Below the pieces are notes generated by a model. That model searched no databases. It saw nothing but the letters and a program-made list of their open reading frames with translations, and was not told the origin of the DNA. Position numbers and translations under genes: made by a program. This document shows positions 13,701-25,089 of a DNA stretch of 64,000 bases, piece by piece (position 1 is the stretch's first letter; every line of letters begins with the position of its first letter). The DNA is taken from contig JAQFVV010006708.1 of assembly GCA_028023455.1 (NCBI GenBank), positions 184,001-248,000 on the forward strand. Direction: 5' to 3'. The DNA comes from Epiperipatus broadwayi. Lineage: Eukaryota > Onychophora > Udeonychophora > Euonychophora > Peripatidae.

Positions 13701-15526
13701 AAAGCTATTTCTGGGATTTATAACGTCAAATCTTTTAGTTGGCTGAATTTAAATCCATATGCTTTATTCTAGCTTTTATCAATATTCAATGAGACATTAT
13801 CGTTTAAGATTTTTACTTTTATGGCTGCAGTCCTTTCTGCTCTAATAACAAGTTCAATTTTCCGCTCACAATGTATAAATGTTGGTTAGGCAACAAGAGT
13901 TTTTGATCTGATTTTTGAAAAGAAGGTCCTTTGTATATATATTTTGGTCATCACTAAAATGAGGTTCTTTTTCATATTAATTTGACTCTTTCAAATAGCA
14001 AGTTCAAGTCCATGAACTGAGTTAATCATTTACATCATTTGTTATAATATATATATATATGAGGTCGATTAATAGCAATAAAATTTGATTTATTATTTGT
14101 TTTCTTTACGTTTTTGTGATTTTTTCGCTTACGTCTAAATTTAATCATTTTTGTCTTATATTGTTGTAATGTGTGTACATTAAACAATAATTAAAAAGAA
14201 GTTTTTATAATAAGGCTAAGTATCAATATTTAAGTTTTACAATTTAGTCTGGATTATGTATTTTGTCACACGTTTGTTAAATATGTAATTATAGAAACAA
14301 TAAAAATGTTTCTCAGCTACAATACTTGCAACACGTTTTAACTGGTTTATATTTTTTATAGACATATAACTTACTTTATACGTAGAGTAACTTCAATCTT
14401 AGTCATCTTTCAGATTCTGACAAAACCTGGTGGCCTCCAACTAAACTATAAATAGCTGTGAAAAATTTTTAGATAAAGTTTAACTTTTAGTATAATCTTC
14501 CTACCATAGTATAGTTACAATTGTATAAATTTGTAATGTTTTTGTTATAATATATGTTTATGTGTATATATACATTGTAATTACAAATATATGCAGAATA
14601 TTTTTGTATTTAGAATCAAAAGACAAATCCACTCGAAATAAGCTTTTCCTGTAAGAGTATCCTATTGATTTATAGATATATATTAAACAACCTCCATACT
14701 TCCCCATTCTTTTTAAATTCATATTTAAATAAATAAGTAAATTATTATACTATATACGACAGATATTAGCCAAAACATTATTAGGCTGAAAATCCTGGTT
14801 CCAGAGTTTATTTAGTTTTCAGACTTCGTGAATTGATCTTTAATCCCCGTACTGTTCATACATATTAAACTAAGATACAATGAAAAATTACAATGAAAAA
14901 TAGTTCACTGCAATTATTCTTATTAATTTACAGAGATGTATTAGATGTTTTTTATTTGTTTATGTGTAAATTAACAGATATATTTATCGTAAAAAGTCAA
15001 ACATCAATCACCGTTGTAATCTTGTTTGGAAGAAAAACATTTTTGATTAATAAATATTTATATTTTTAATAATTCCTCCTGTATTGATTAAAGAATTTTA
15101 AAAATTGCTAGGTATGGTTGTTTCGTCGTAATTTAACAAGAATCTTATCGTACACATCTTTATCAAACATAGTTTAAAAAAAAAAAAACAAATAGAATCT
15201 TTAAATTCGAAGCAATGACAAAAACAATTTTATAAAATGTCAGAAGCAACAATTTCTTAACTTGGTAAAATATCATAAACAGTTATTTGCACTTACATTC
15301 ACTTGCAACGTGATATTTCTGTTTCTAGCGATTTACAATTAACATTAGAAAGTAGGTACAGATAAATAACATTTTTAAAGTGTATATCAAGAGGCAGTAT
15401 ATGGAAATACAATAATTGTATGTAGAGGATAATGTAGCTAAGAATTCCCCATCCCGCTACACTGAAATTAAATTCAGGAAACAGTTATATTGTTCAACTA
15501 TATGTCTGTTACATGTGCATGTTCGT
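10780..15526. other. Intergenic, AT-rich; no gene seen
   Basis: Several short frames (12305-12571, 12504-12773, 12733-12915) lack domains, homology I recognise or splice context, and overlap on opposite strands. Homopolymer C (13232) and (TA)n (14046) tracts are present. Nothing else is supported. Confidence 0.4.
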
Positions 15527-15827
<301 letters not shown>

Positions 15828-16489
15828 ACTATGAGTTGTTGTTGTTATTAAAGATGTATATTACTTTGAATTTTTAATGACATTCAATAACTTTCAGTAT
15901 ACTTTCTATAGCAAAGAACCATTCTAATTTAAAGGCTTTTTCAGTACATAATACGATATTTTGTGATCCGATTTACAATGTTAGCTATCGGTTTTATTGT
16001 AATCAGTTTCAGAAACATATTCAGATTTCCTTTCATAGCAACCTTATAATCTTCTCGGTTTTAGTGTTATTTGTTATTTTCTCACTCTTGTATTTATCTT
16101 TTGATTCTTCATAAATAACCGCATCATTTATGTTTTTATATATTGTATATAGACAAATGGAAAAAAATTTCAAAAGCTTTAAAAGTTTATTAATAATGAA
16201 GAACATGAAGTAATAAAATATTAATACTTAGAATAGTATACATTTTATTATCCAATAAATTCTCGGAAATAAACTCATCATTTAACAAAATATAAAATTA
16301 TAAACTCGGAATGCAGGTATATTAGCAAATAAATATATAACACAAATCTATCTATCTACCTATCTATTTATTACCTATTTAATAGTTTATCTATTTGTAT
16401 ATATCTTTATACAAGTACATCTATGTCCATACTTACATATTTATCTGTTTACTATATATAACCGCAGTCAACAAAATATATATTATAAT

Positions 16490-17890
16490 TCAACAGAAGT
16501 ACTTTTGATTACGTTGTATGCATTATTCACTGAAGGAATGTAAACAAAAAATAGAAGACATCACGTGATTTCCCAAAAACTAGGTATATCGATGTTAGGA
16601 GATTATCTATTTATCATACAATCTTGAAATTGGTTTATAGAAATTGCCTCTTTAATTATTTTTATGATGCCTTTCTTCATTTAATATCTGGGCTAAAGGT
16701 AAATCTAAAATTACAAAACTTTTTACGGTCAAAAAAGTCAAGTCAGTATTGCACTAATTATTGTTAGCATTTTTTATACAATTGTACAATGATAGACGAT
16801 GTTCTTTTAGAGTTTGTTTCCAAACTACATTTGTACCCCCCAAGATATGACTTTTGCATCCACATATAATTTGACATTTTTTGCATTTTAATAATAGTAT
16901 TTTTAGATTCCTTAATCAATCAGTTTACATTTGGAGGAACTCAATATGAAACATTGTATTTATCACTGAACACTTTTTTAATAAATTTGGATTGAACATT
17001 GTTTAAAAATGGCATAGATATCCATTTCTTTACTATTTTTACTTATTGAAATAAAATCCTTGTTTTTATTTCACCTTCTAGTGATACGTTTTAAATTGCG
17101 CTTTACGCAAAAAAATGCAGCTTAGTATTATTAGAAAAAAGAATTATATGGCTTAAGCTTTTGGAGAACTTATGCTAATTTTATAAAGTTTATTATTAAA
17201 TTTATTTAAAAGGTTTATAGGATTTGTTTTCTATCTTGATAGAAGACAAATTCTACAAATATTGCATAAGGTAAGTCAGATCCTACAACCTTTTTTTCAA
17301 TAAATTTAATAAACATTACAAGTAAAAATAGTTTAAAAAATGGATATCTATGCCATTTTTAAATAACGTTCAATCCAAATTTATTTAAAAACAGTTTAGT
17401 GATAAATACAATGTTTCATATTAAGTTCCTCCAAATGTAAACTAATTAATTAATGAATCTAAAAATACTATCATTAAAATTCAAAAAATATCAAATTATA
17501 TGCGGATGCAAAAAGTCATATATTAAGGGGTAGAGATGTACTTTGGAAAAAAAGATTAAAAAAACACCAACTATTATATTATACAATGTTACAAAAAATG
17601 CTAAGACCAATCAGTACATTATTATCTTCATTTTCCTTGATCAAGCAAAATCTTGCAATTTTAAATTTTTTTTTTAGCCCAGATCATACCAAAATATTAA
17701 ATGAGAACAATATAATAAAAAGGAAAAATTTAAGAAGCAATCTTCATAAACCAATTTAAATATTGTATAATTAATATCTGTTAATATTGATATACACAGT
17801 TCTTGTAAAATCACATGACGTCTGGCTTTTGTTGTTCACATCAAATCAATTAATAATGATTACACAATCAAAAGTATTTCTGTAATTAAT
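16490..17890. mobile_element. Foldback element: diverged palindrome of about 1.4 kb
   Basis: The left arm (about 16490-17045) is the diverged inverted complement of the right arm (about 17325-17880). Matching blocks include TTGGAGGAACTCAATATGAA (left, 16934) with TTCATATTAAGTTCCTCCAA (right, 17415), GGCATAGATATCCATTT (left) with AAATGGATATCTATGCC (right), and GCATACAATG near the outer right end with its complement on the left. The central 280 bp holds further imperfect inverted sequence. No transposase frame is visible, and the outer termini are too decayed for me to define TIRs. Confidence 0.65.
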
Positions 17891-20466
17891 ATGCATACAA
17901 TGTTATTGTTTGCTTTTGTTATAATTTAAAATTTATATTTAGTATATTTTAATGGGTAACTTATTTTGTATATATATATATATAAACTCAAATAAACTCT
18001 GCAATATTCAAAATACCTACAAATAAAAATAAATAATAGTTATAGTTAGTTTATGGAAGTCATATTTGTACAGGGTTGTAGACATGCCCTATGTTGACTA
18101 TATCTATTATTTATTTTTACATATTGATATTTTGAATACTGTATAACTTATTCCAGAACTTTTTCTTTATTAGATTTATTTTTATGATTATATATTGTAA
18201 CAATTGTATTACATGGCCCACTCTAACATAATTTGTGTTTGCACAAATATGTATAAAGTTAAAAGGAAAAGTAGAAGTAAATACAGACAAAAATTTTGTA
18301 GATATTTTCTACATCTGTGAAATAATCATAGTTAAAGTTTAAAAAATTTGGGATTTAAAATAAAATTTTATTATAAATTAAACAATCAAAAAGGTCTAAT
18401 TAATATTGTATTCTGATTTTGAAATTAAAAACAAGTATGTTTCATAATAAAATAGCACTGATAATTGTAAAAATATCTATTTCAAAATCTTTTTAATTAA
18501 TTGAACAAAATTTCTATCTATTAGAAATATTTTTTAAGTAAAACTTGATCATACTTTTGATAAAATTTTAAAGCTGCTTTCAAAATTAGTTTTTAATTAA
18601 AAGTGATTTGAAAAGATTAAAGATAAAAACTTTTTAATTAATGTGTTGTTGTCACCCCACTCCAGATATAATGAATTTGGCTGATAGGGTTTTTGTACTA
18701 ATTGTTTAGAGAAGCAATTGGCAAAGTTGGTTAATTCATTTCCAGGGTTATAAAAATAGTTACCATGAAATTATAATTGAAGTCAAAAGGAATAGCAAGT
18801 CCAGAAAGTAGTTCACTATGGAGGAATTTTGATTCACATGAAGCAAAACCCACTTTTTGTGTTCACTTGTCTGCTTAAATATGATCTAGAAGACAATTTT
18901 GCTTGCCTGAAGTCTGTGGAACCAAATAAATGTCAACAATTACCTCATTATGCCTATCCTGATGATGACAATCCAGTATATCAGCTTGCCCAAACACCAC
19001 CAGCTTAATGAAGAATTTATTATATGTATGCTGCTTTACCTAGATGCAAGGGACAACAGATAAACATATTGCATCATATTTACATAAAGTGAGTTGTTTC
19101 AAATAATTCATTTAAAATAACATTTCAAAAGTGATAAACATATATAAAACAATATTATTTTAAATCATTTAAAATCTATATTTTTAAAAAAAGTAAAATA
19201 AATAAATTTTGCTTGAATTTGAATTAAATAGAAAAACTAAGAGTCAAGAATTCATTGACAATTCTTTTTTTAAAAAAAAAAAGAATTTAAAAAAATCTAA
19301 TTAATCTTAACCTGTCAAAGATTGATAATTTTTTAGAAAAAAGGGTGCAAACTTTTTATGAAAGAATTTAATAACTGGTTTGTGTAACTTTTTTTAAATA
19401 TATACACATGTGTATGTGAATTTTATACAAGGAATTAATTATGAAAATGTATTTTTAATAATTATACTATTTTGATAGAATTTCATGGTATAAATGCCAA
19501 TGTGCACATACATTTCTATGTGCACAAACATATATGTTAAATCAATAATTAATTACATATTAAGAAAATTAATTTCATTTATTTTGACAAATTCAAATAC
19601 ATTAATAAATGATTATACCACAAGTTTGTGCAATGATATATATATATATGTGTGTTTTGTGTATACCCATTGTGGTATTTTATATCATTTAAAGTGTGAT
19701 AACTTTACATTTTAATAATTTATTGTATTTTATATGATGATGGAAATATATTCATCAATTGTACTGCACATCTGTATGCAAATACCAATGCATGTCATAT
19801 AGACATATATAGGTAAGTTGTAATCATTTATTGTATTTATAAAGAATTTAGAATCTTTATAATTATTTTATGACAAATCAAATATATTCAGAAATTATTA
19901 GGCCATATGTCTGTATGCTGACTTTGTTTTAAGTAACCATATTAGAACATATGTAAATCACAATGTAATAATTTAAATTTTGTATATTAATCAAAATCAA
20001 AAAGCTTATATGTCTATAGCCATATTCTGCAGACCTTAATTTCATTTTTATTGTTGTTAATAAACTTGAATTTTATTGGTAAAATTATTTCAGTGAACTT
20101 AATTCTAAATGTTTTTTTAATATTATATGTTGCATCATCTTTTGATCACAGTAGCAGTTATAGATATTGTGTTCTTTCAAGCTATATTCATGCATAATGT
20201 TCAGATATATGGAAGAGAATGTATATTAGTGCAGTGGCATCCAGTTGACTTGTCCTGATTTAGTATAGAAAGTATATTCATCAAAGTCCATGCACTACAT
20301 TTTATTTATTTTAGTCTTTATTTGAGCTTAAATGTATAATTGTTCAGTACATTAATGGTATTATCAACATGTTTTAACAACCCAGCATTATTGTTTTTAT
20401 GATTATACATTTTTAAGGATTAGCACTTACGTTTGTACATCCAAATTAATGTTTAAATAATTTCCT
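17891..20466. other. AT-rich intergenic; one short uncertain ORF
   Basis: Mostly A+T-rich with (TA)n at 17970. The block at 18650-19080 is visibly less AT-biased and contains the short frame listed separately. The 19494-19715 frame is low-complexity. Nothing else is recognisable. Confidence 0.4.
18838..19008 (+). CDS. Short ORF of 56 aa, unknown; possible exon or decayed gene fragment
   Basis: From an ATG at 18838 the frame runs to TAA at 19006. Its second half has ordinary amino-acid composition and codon use unlike the flanking AT-rich DNA: it reads YDLEDNFACLKSVEPNKC and then HYAYPDDDNPVYQLAQ, ending TPPA. Upstream DNA reads plausibly in another frame (HEAKPTFCVHLSA), suggesting either a frameshifted fragment or a terminal exon with its acceptor near 18890. 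I recognise no family. It is below the usual length for calling a gene and may be chance. Confidence 0.2.
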   Translation: MKQNPLFVFTCLLKYDLEDNFACLKSVEPNKCQQLPHYAYPDDDNPVYQLAQTPPA

Positions 20467-20545
20467 CAAGCTGGCATTAGCTAAATGGTTAGGCTGGATT
20501 ATAGTAGACCCATTTCAAATCCAGTCACAAGTTTGACAGTTGATT
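20467..20545 (+). repeat. tRNA-like / SINE-head sequence
   Basis: TAGCTAAATGG at 20478 fits an RNA polymerase III A box and ATTTCAAATCC at 20512 is a weak B box at tRNA-like spacing. The stem pairings are poor and no polyA or oligo-T stop is clear, so a tRNA-derived SINE remnant or chance match is likelier than a tRNA gene. Confidence 0.3.
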
Positions 20546-20855
20546 ATATTTATTGTTAATTATTCATGATGATGGATGATTATTACTTATTTATAATGCT
20601 GATGAACTTAGAATTATACATATAGTGACTCCAGTAAGTTAACTGGTTATATATATTTAAATTTCTTGGTCTTTTCAGTAATTACTGATTTCTGTATGGA
20701 TGCTTTTCACCTTATCATTCACATCCCTTTTAGTTTCTTTTTGGTCTTGACAGAATTCAACTTGAAGATTATCATGCATATTTTTTTCCATATATCTTAT
20801 TTTCTAACTTCATTTCAAATTCAGTAAACCTTTTTTTGATAGTTCAGGTTTTTTA

Positions 20856-21540
20856 ATGACCTTTTGGATTCCTTGTATTTTATTATTTATACCAGTCTGT
20901 ATTTGTTATACCTCATCTTTTAATTCCATTTTTAAACTATCTAGTTTTTTAGATAGTTCACCTATTATATCCATGTTCATATCATCCATCTTGGTAGATA
21001 TATTAGCATTTATATTTTGTTGGTCTGCTTTCATCTTTTCAGATAAATTTTCCATCTTTGTAGATGTATCTGCATTCATATTTTGATATTCTACTTTCAT
21101 ATTCATTTTCATGTTATCCATGTTTTCAGATAGACTTTCCATCTTTATAAACATATCTACCTTCATTGTAGATATATTATTGTCCATCTGTGTGTATTCA
21201 TGTTTTCAGATAGACTTTCCATCTTTGTAAACATATCTACTTTCATTGTAGATATATTATTGTTCATCTGTATGAACATTTGTTGTATCATCAACATCAT
21301 ATGATTTAATGATGAAACATTATCATTTCCTTTCTTTTCCATTGGTTTATCTGGAGTTTATTGGCTTCTGAGACCTGGATATTTACTACTGAAGTTCTTC
21401 CAAATGTACCTATGTTCTTTTCCTTACTTATACTATAAATAATATTTTCCCTTGCATCTTTTCTAACTACTTCAATTTGCATCTCCATTTGGTTTCCCTT
21501 ATTACTACTAATTTCTACTTAAAGCATTTTGATATGATGT
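20856..21540 (-). pseudogene. Coiled-coil gag remnant of a second LTR retrotransposon
   Basis: On the minus strand, frames at 21488-21306 and 21187-20906, joined by short shifted pieces, read as an N-terminal QMEMQ/GRTSVVN segment followed by a long Met/Asn/Lys-rich coiled coil (repeats such as ISTMKVDMFIKMESLSENM and KMENLSEKM). The order MM..I..MF.QM then NNNISTMKVDM parallels MMQML..I.DQMDNMKADM in the element at 1-7 kb, so I infer a related gag. A unit of about 80 bp is tandemly duplicated (about 21113-21190 and 21203-21270). No pol or LTRs were recognised nearby. Confidence 0.45.
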
Positions 21541-24246
21541 CTTGTAATCATGAAAAAAAATTATTTTACCACTTTATTTTAATTTATTATTCTACTATTT
21601 GTCTTAACTTTCAAACTATATAAAATTATGTCTTATTATGGTTTCCATCATGGAAGTATTAGTCATAGTTATCACTTCTACTATCATGTCAAGCTATGTT
21701 TTTATATTCCTGGGAATTGATTTCCTAATTTGGCCTTTTTATTATATTATATAAACTTCCCATTTCAACTCAAGTTTAATTAGTGATTATCATCTACTTT
21801 ATTTGTATTTTAGATTCTTAGTATGCTTTTGTAATCAAATTCAACCTGTCATATACAAATGAATTTTAAGTTATGTTTATACTAGAAAATTGTGCATCAT
21901 TATGCAAACACATTAACCAATCAATATATTTTACATGTATAGGGTAGGGTGATACTAATATACAATTTTCAAGCTCGAGGATTATTAATGTCATATGAAA
22001 TTCATAGGTGACTAAATGTGCTAAAACTTACAACATAAATGTATGTGATTCATGACCAACGATTGGATACACCATGGTAGGCACAAAGGTAGGTCCTTTC
22101 TAATAAATCAAATAGTATATCTCTGTTGTCGACATTCATGCACAGCCCTCACACATAAAACATGTATCTAGAAGAGAATAGAGTAAGATCTAAATAACTT
22201 CTGATTCTATCCTTAATCTATTTTACCCATGTTGCAGTTTGCTTCGGTTAATCCAGATTTTAAATCCAGGGAGATGTGGGTTGATCCTCTGGTTCAGGGT
22301 ATATTTGTATCACCAGAGTCTCATTGTGCATAAAATAAGTATATGTACATTAATGGGAATGGTTATGGTATATTGTATACATGCAAGTAGTGATAGTAAT
22401 ATGTGTGTAAGGATATGACTAAGTAAAATTTAATTCCAGAAAAATAAACCAAGGATCGTGTTTTAACATTTAAATAAATTTAATAAGTATATTTGCATTG
22501 ATTAGTTATTGAACAAGAAAATTTAAAACAAAATTAGGGAAAACTCATTTAGATATTTGTTGTCATTCTTTATTTATGCTTGGTTTATACCCATGTCCCA
22601 ACTCATGAGCCCATAAACATCTGGATATCCCGATTAACATGAATGATTTTCATATTCTATACAAAATTGTTATATATAGTACAGTATTCATTTACTTTTT
22701 TATCCTTTACTTATTGCCATGATGGTTTAAAATACCCCCCCCCCCAATATGTATGATGGGTGTGTGATGAAGGAGTGTTATAAGTTCATGACATAAATAA
22801 TTAAAATATATGCAAAGAAAGTATATTAAAAATATCAACAATTAACATAAACTTTAGAATAAACAATTAAAGAAATTGTATGTGTTGCACATCTATGAAT
22901 GTTGAATTTATATATGTATTAAGTAACATCTTACCTTATCTCATTTATAGTGATCAAACAATTTTGTAATCAAGAGTATACCTCATAGATTTTGTCTATC
23001 CAAGGTAATATTTTGAAGTAAGAAGTTTTTTTTATTTTTTATTTCACAAATCTTAAATTAAAGCTGTTTTTCTCTATATTAAAATAAAGAAAATAAAATT
23101 ATGATATATAGCACACAAATAATTAAATATAGATGATATCAACTTTATAACGTGGATTTATAGCTCATATAGACATTGTTGTAATGACTTGTTTCCATAA
23201 TCTGTGGTGGTTCTTTTATGCATAACTGGAAATTTGAATATCTGCTGGATAGGTTGATTTTATTAGTCTTCACAATGTAGTTTTAAAATGGGTGTATGCA
23301 AAAGAATTTATAACAGATTCTGTATCATGTTTATTAATCCAGGCATGAAGAGATAGAACAATTCCATATCAATCTTGACAATTTCTGGCTACACAATCAA
23401 CAATAAGCTTTCCTCCATGACAGTCTCTTTGTGATTAGCACTGCATATTAACATTTGTCAATACTTATATTTTTTATAGTTTAAGTTCTTCTATTGCATG
23501 TTTTTATATTTCGATCTGGAAATCTATAGTGAGAAATCTATGGTGGTTTTAGAGATTTGAATACTTTATTTAGTTCGCAACTTATTAATTTTTGAATTCT
23601 TGTTTAGCTGTTTTAAGAGTTGAATGTTTCTTCTCACTTTCTAGAATTTTGATAAAATATTTATTTAAAAGTATTACAACTCTGAATTGGTTGATACAGA
23701 TCTTCAAACATTCCTTTTACTTTCTTTGTGTAGGTAATGATAGATTTTTTCCACCAATAAAGATTTTTTTCTTCTTCAACAACTGGTTTGTTGTATATAT
23801 TATTATATTAAGCCAGTTCATGCTCATCCTTTTATTTTTCTGTTGATGTCATCTTTGTTATACATTAACATAAACAACTTGTTAAAAAATATAAGAAAAG
23901 AAACATTTGATTTTTCTCTACTTTAGTATTATATACACATTTTTTGATTGTGTTCATTCACCCCATCTATTGTATGTTGTTTTTTTTTGGGTTGGTAATC
24001 ACAATACATTTAATGTTAATTGTTGTAATAGCTAGTTGTCACATCTATTTGACCAAATTGGTTTAAACTTTGGTTTAATGTTTATTTATATTGGGCTTTA
24101 AGACTTAGGTTGTGATTCATGGCTTGTCATTTTATGTGTGCTAACATTACCTAAATGTATTATTCATTAATGATTGAAGATAATATCATAGAGCTTGAAA
24201 TAAAGTTGAACCTCATATTGTTTACTATGTATTAAAAATCTGTTGG
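21541..24246. other. Intergenic, AT-rich; no gene seen
   Basis: No recognisable coding sequence. A weak tRNA-like patch lies at about 22236-22300 (TTTGCTTCGG with GTTGATCCTC) and a poly-C run at 22735. The 23592-23846 frame is hydrophobic low-complexity translation. Confidence 0.4.
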
Positions 24247-24255
24247 AGATATCTG

Positions 24256-24291
<36 letters not shown>

Positions 24292-24297
24292 CAGATA

Positions 24298-24300
<3 letters not shown>
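24247..24300. repeat. Perfect hairpin around a (TA)n core
   Basis: AGATATCTGTAACT at 24247 and AGTTACAGATATCT at 24287 flank about 26 bp of alternating TA, making a perfect palindrome of 54 bp. It sits immediately beside the (TA)n tract that borders a PLE copy, and may be a cruciform-prone site. Confidence 0.85.

Positions 24301-24301
<1 letters not shown>

Positions 24302-24343
<42 letters not shown>
24302..24343. repeat. (TA)n tract at the 3' border of a PLE-A fragment
   Basis: Pure TA dinucleotide of about 42 bp running directly into the 3' end of the minus-strand PLE-A copy (TCAAATCAAAACTACCCC). Confidence 0.9.
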
Positions 24344-24345
<2 letters not shown>

Positions 24346-25050
24346 AATCAAAACTACCCCAAATCTAAAATTAAACCAGACCAGCATAAAAATAATATTA
24401 AAACACAACCTAAGATTTCACTGCTACAAGCAGACTTCTCAAGTGTAAAGAACTACAAAAAAACCACACATTATATATACTATTAAAAACTACCCACAAA
24501 TCCATTCACTTCCCATCCACCCTTAATATTAAAAGAACTCTTAAATAAGTTAATTGCTTCAGAATAATAAATTTTCAATAATAAAGACTCTTTAATTCTT
24601 CTTTTGATTTCATTTCTCTCAAAGAAGACAACCTTAGCTTCATCAAAATCAATAGTGTGGCTTGTATCTTTTTCATGGACATACAAAGCAGAACTAAGAT
24701 ATCTATTTTTAACTCTACTTTTATGAACCTTTATTCTTTCATTTAAACTCAAACTACTCTGACCTATGTAAACCTTCTTACAAAATAAACAAGGAATAAA
24801 ATATACCACACCAGGAATAGTCTTTCTATCAAAAACTTCTTTTGTATTATTTAATAAATTATTCAATGTAACACCCCTTTTCCAAGCAATTTTCTTATTT
24901 CCAAACAATTTACTATTTCTACACACAATTTTATAAGAAAACAATTTAGATGGCAAAGAAATAAAATCATATTTTTCTTTAACCTTTACATCCTTACAAA
25001 TATTACTATTAAATAAAATACTTTTAACAAATTTATCAGAGTATCCAACA

Positions 25051-25055
<5 letters not shown>
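24344..25055 (-). mobile_element. PLE-A copy 1: 5'-truncated Penelope-like element (GIY-YIG part and 3' UTR)
   Basis: The frame 25055-24483 encodes 190 residues almost identical to the C-terminus of the long PLE-A copy at 29.9-31.6 kb (differences at a Ser/Phe and Leu/Ser pair and one Ser/Gly). It begins at SVGYSDKF, in the thumb-to-linker region, so the reverse transcriptase is absent. It contains the whole GIY-YIG nuclease: GVVYF with CLFC, VYIGQ, the Arg of NERIKVHK, and the Glu of RIKESLL. The initiator is only the fusion to flanking sequence. The 3' UTR (24482-24344) holds the hammerhead-like motif described for PLE-A. (TA)n bounds both ends. Confidence 0.9.

Positions 25056-25087
<32 letters not shown>
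25054..25087. repeat. (TA)n tract at the 5' border of PLE-A copy 1
   Basis: About 34 bp of TA directly abuts the truncated 5' end of the element. With the tract at 24302 it brackets the insertion. Confidence 0.9.
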
Positions 25088-25089
<2 letters not shown>

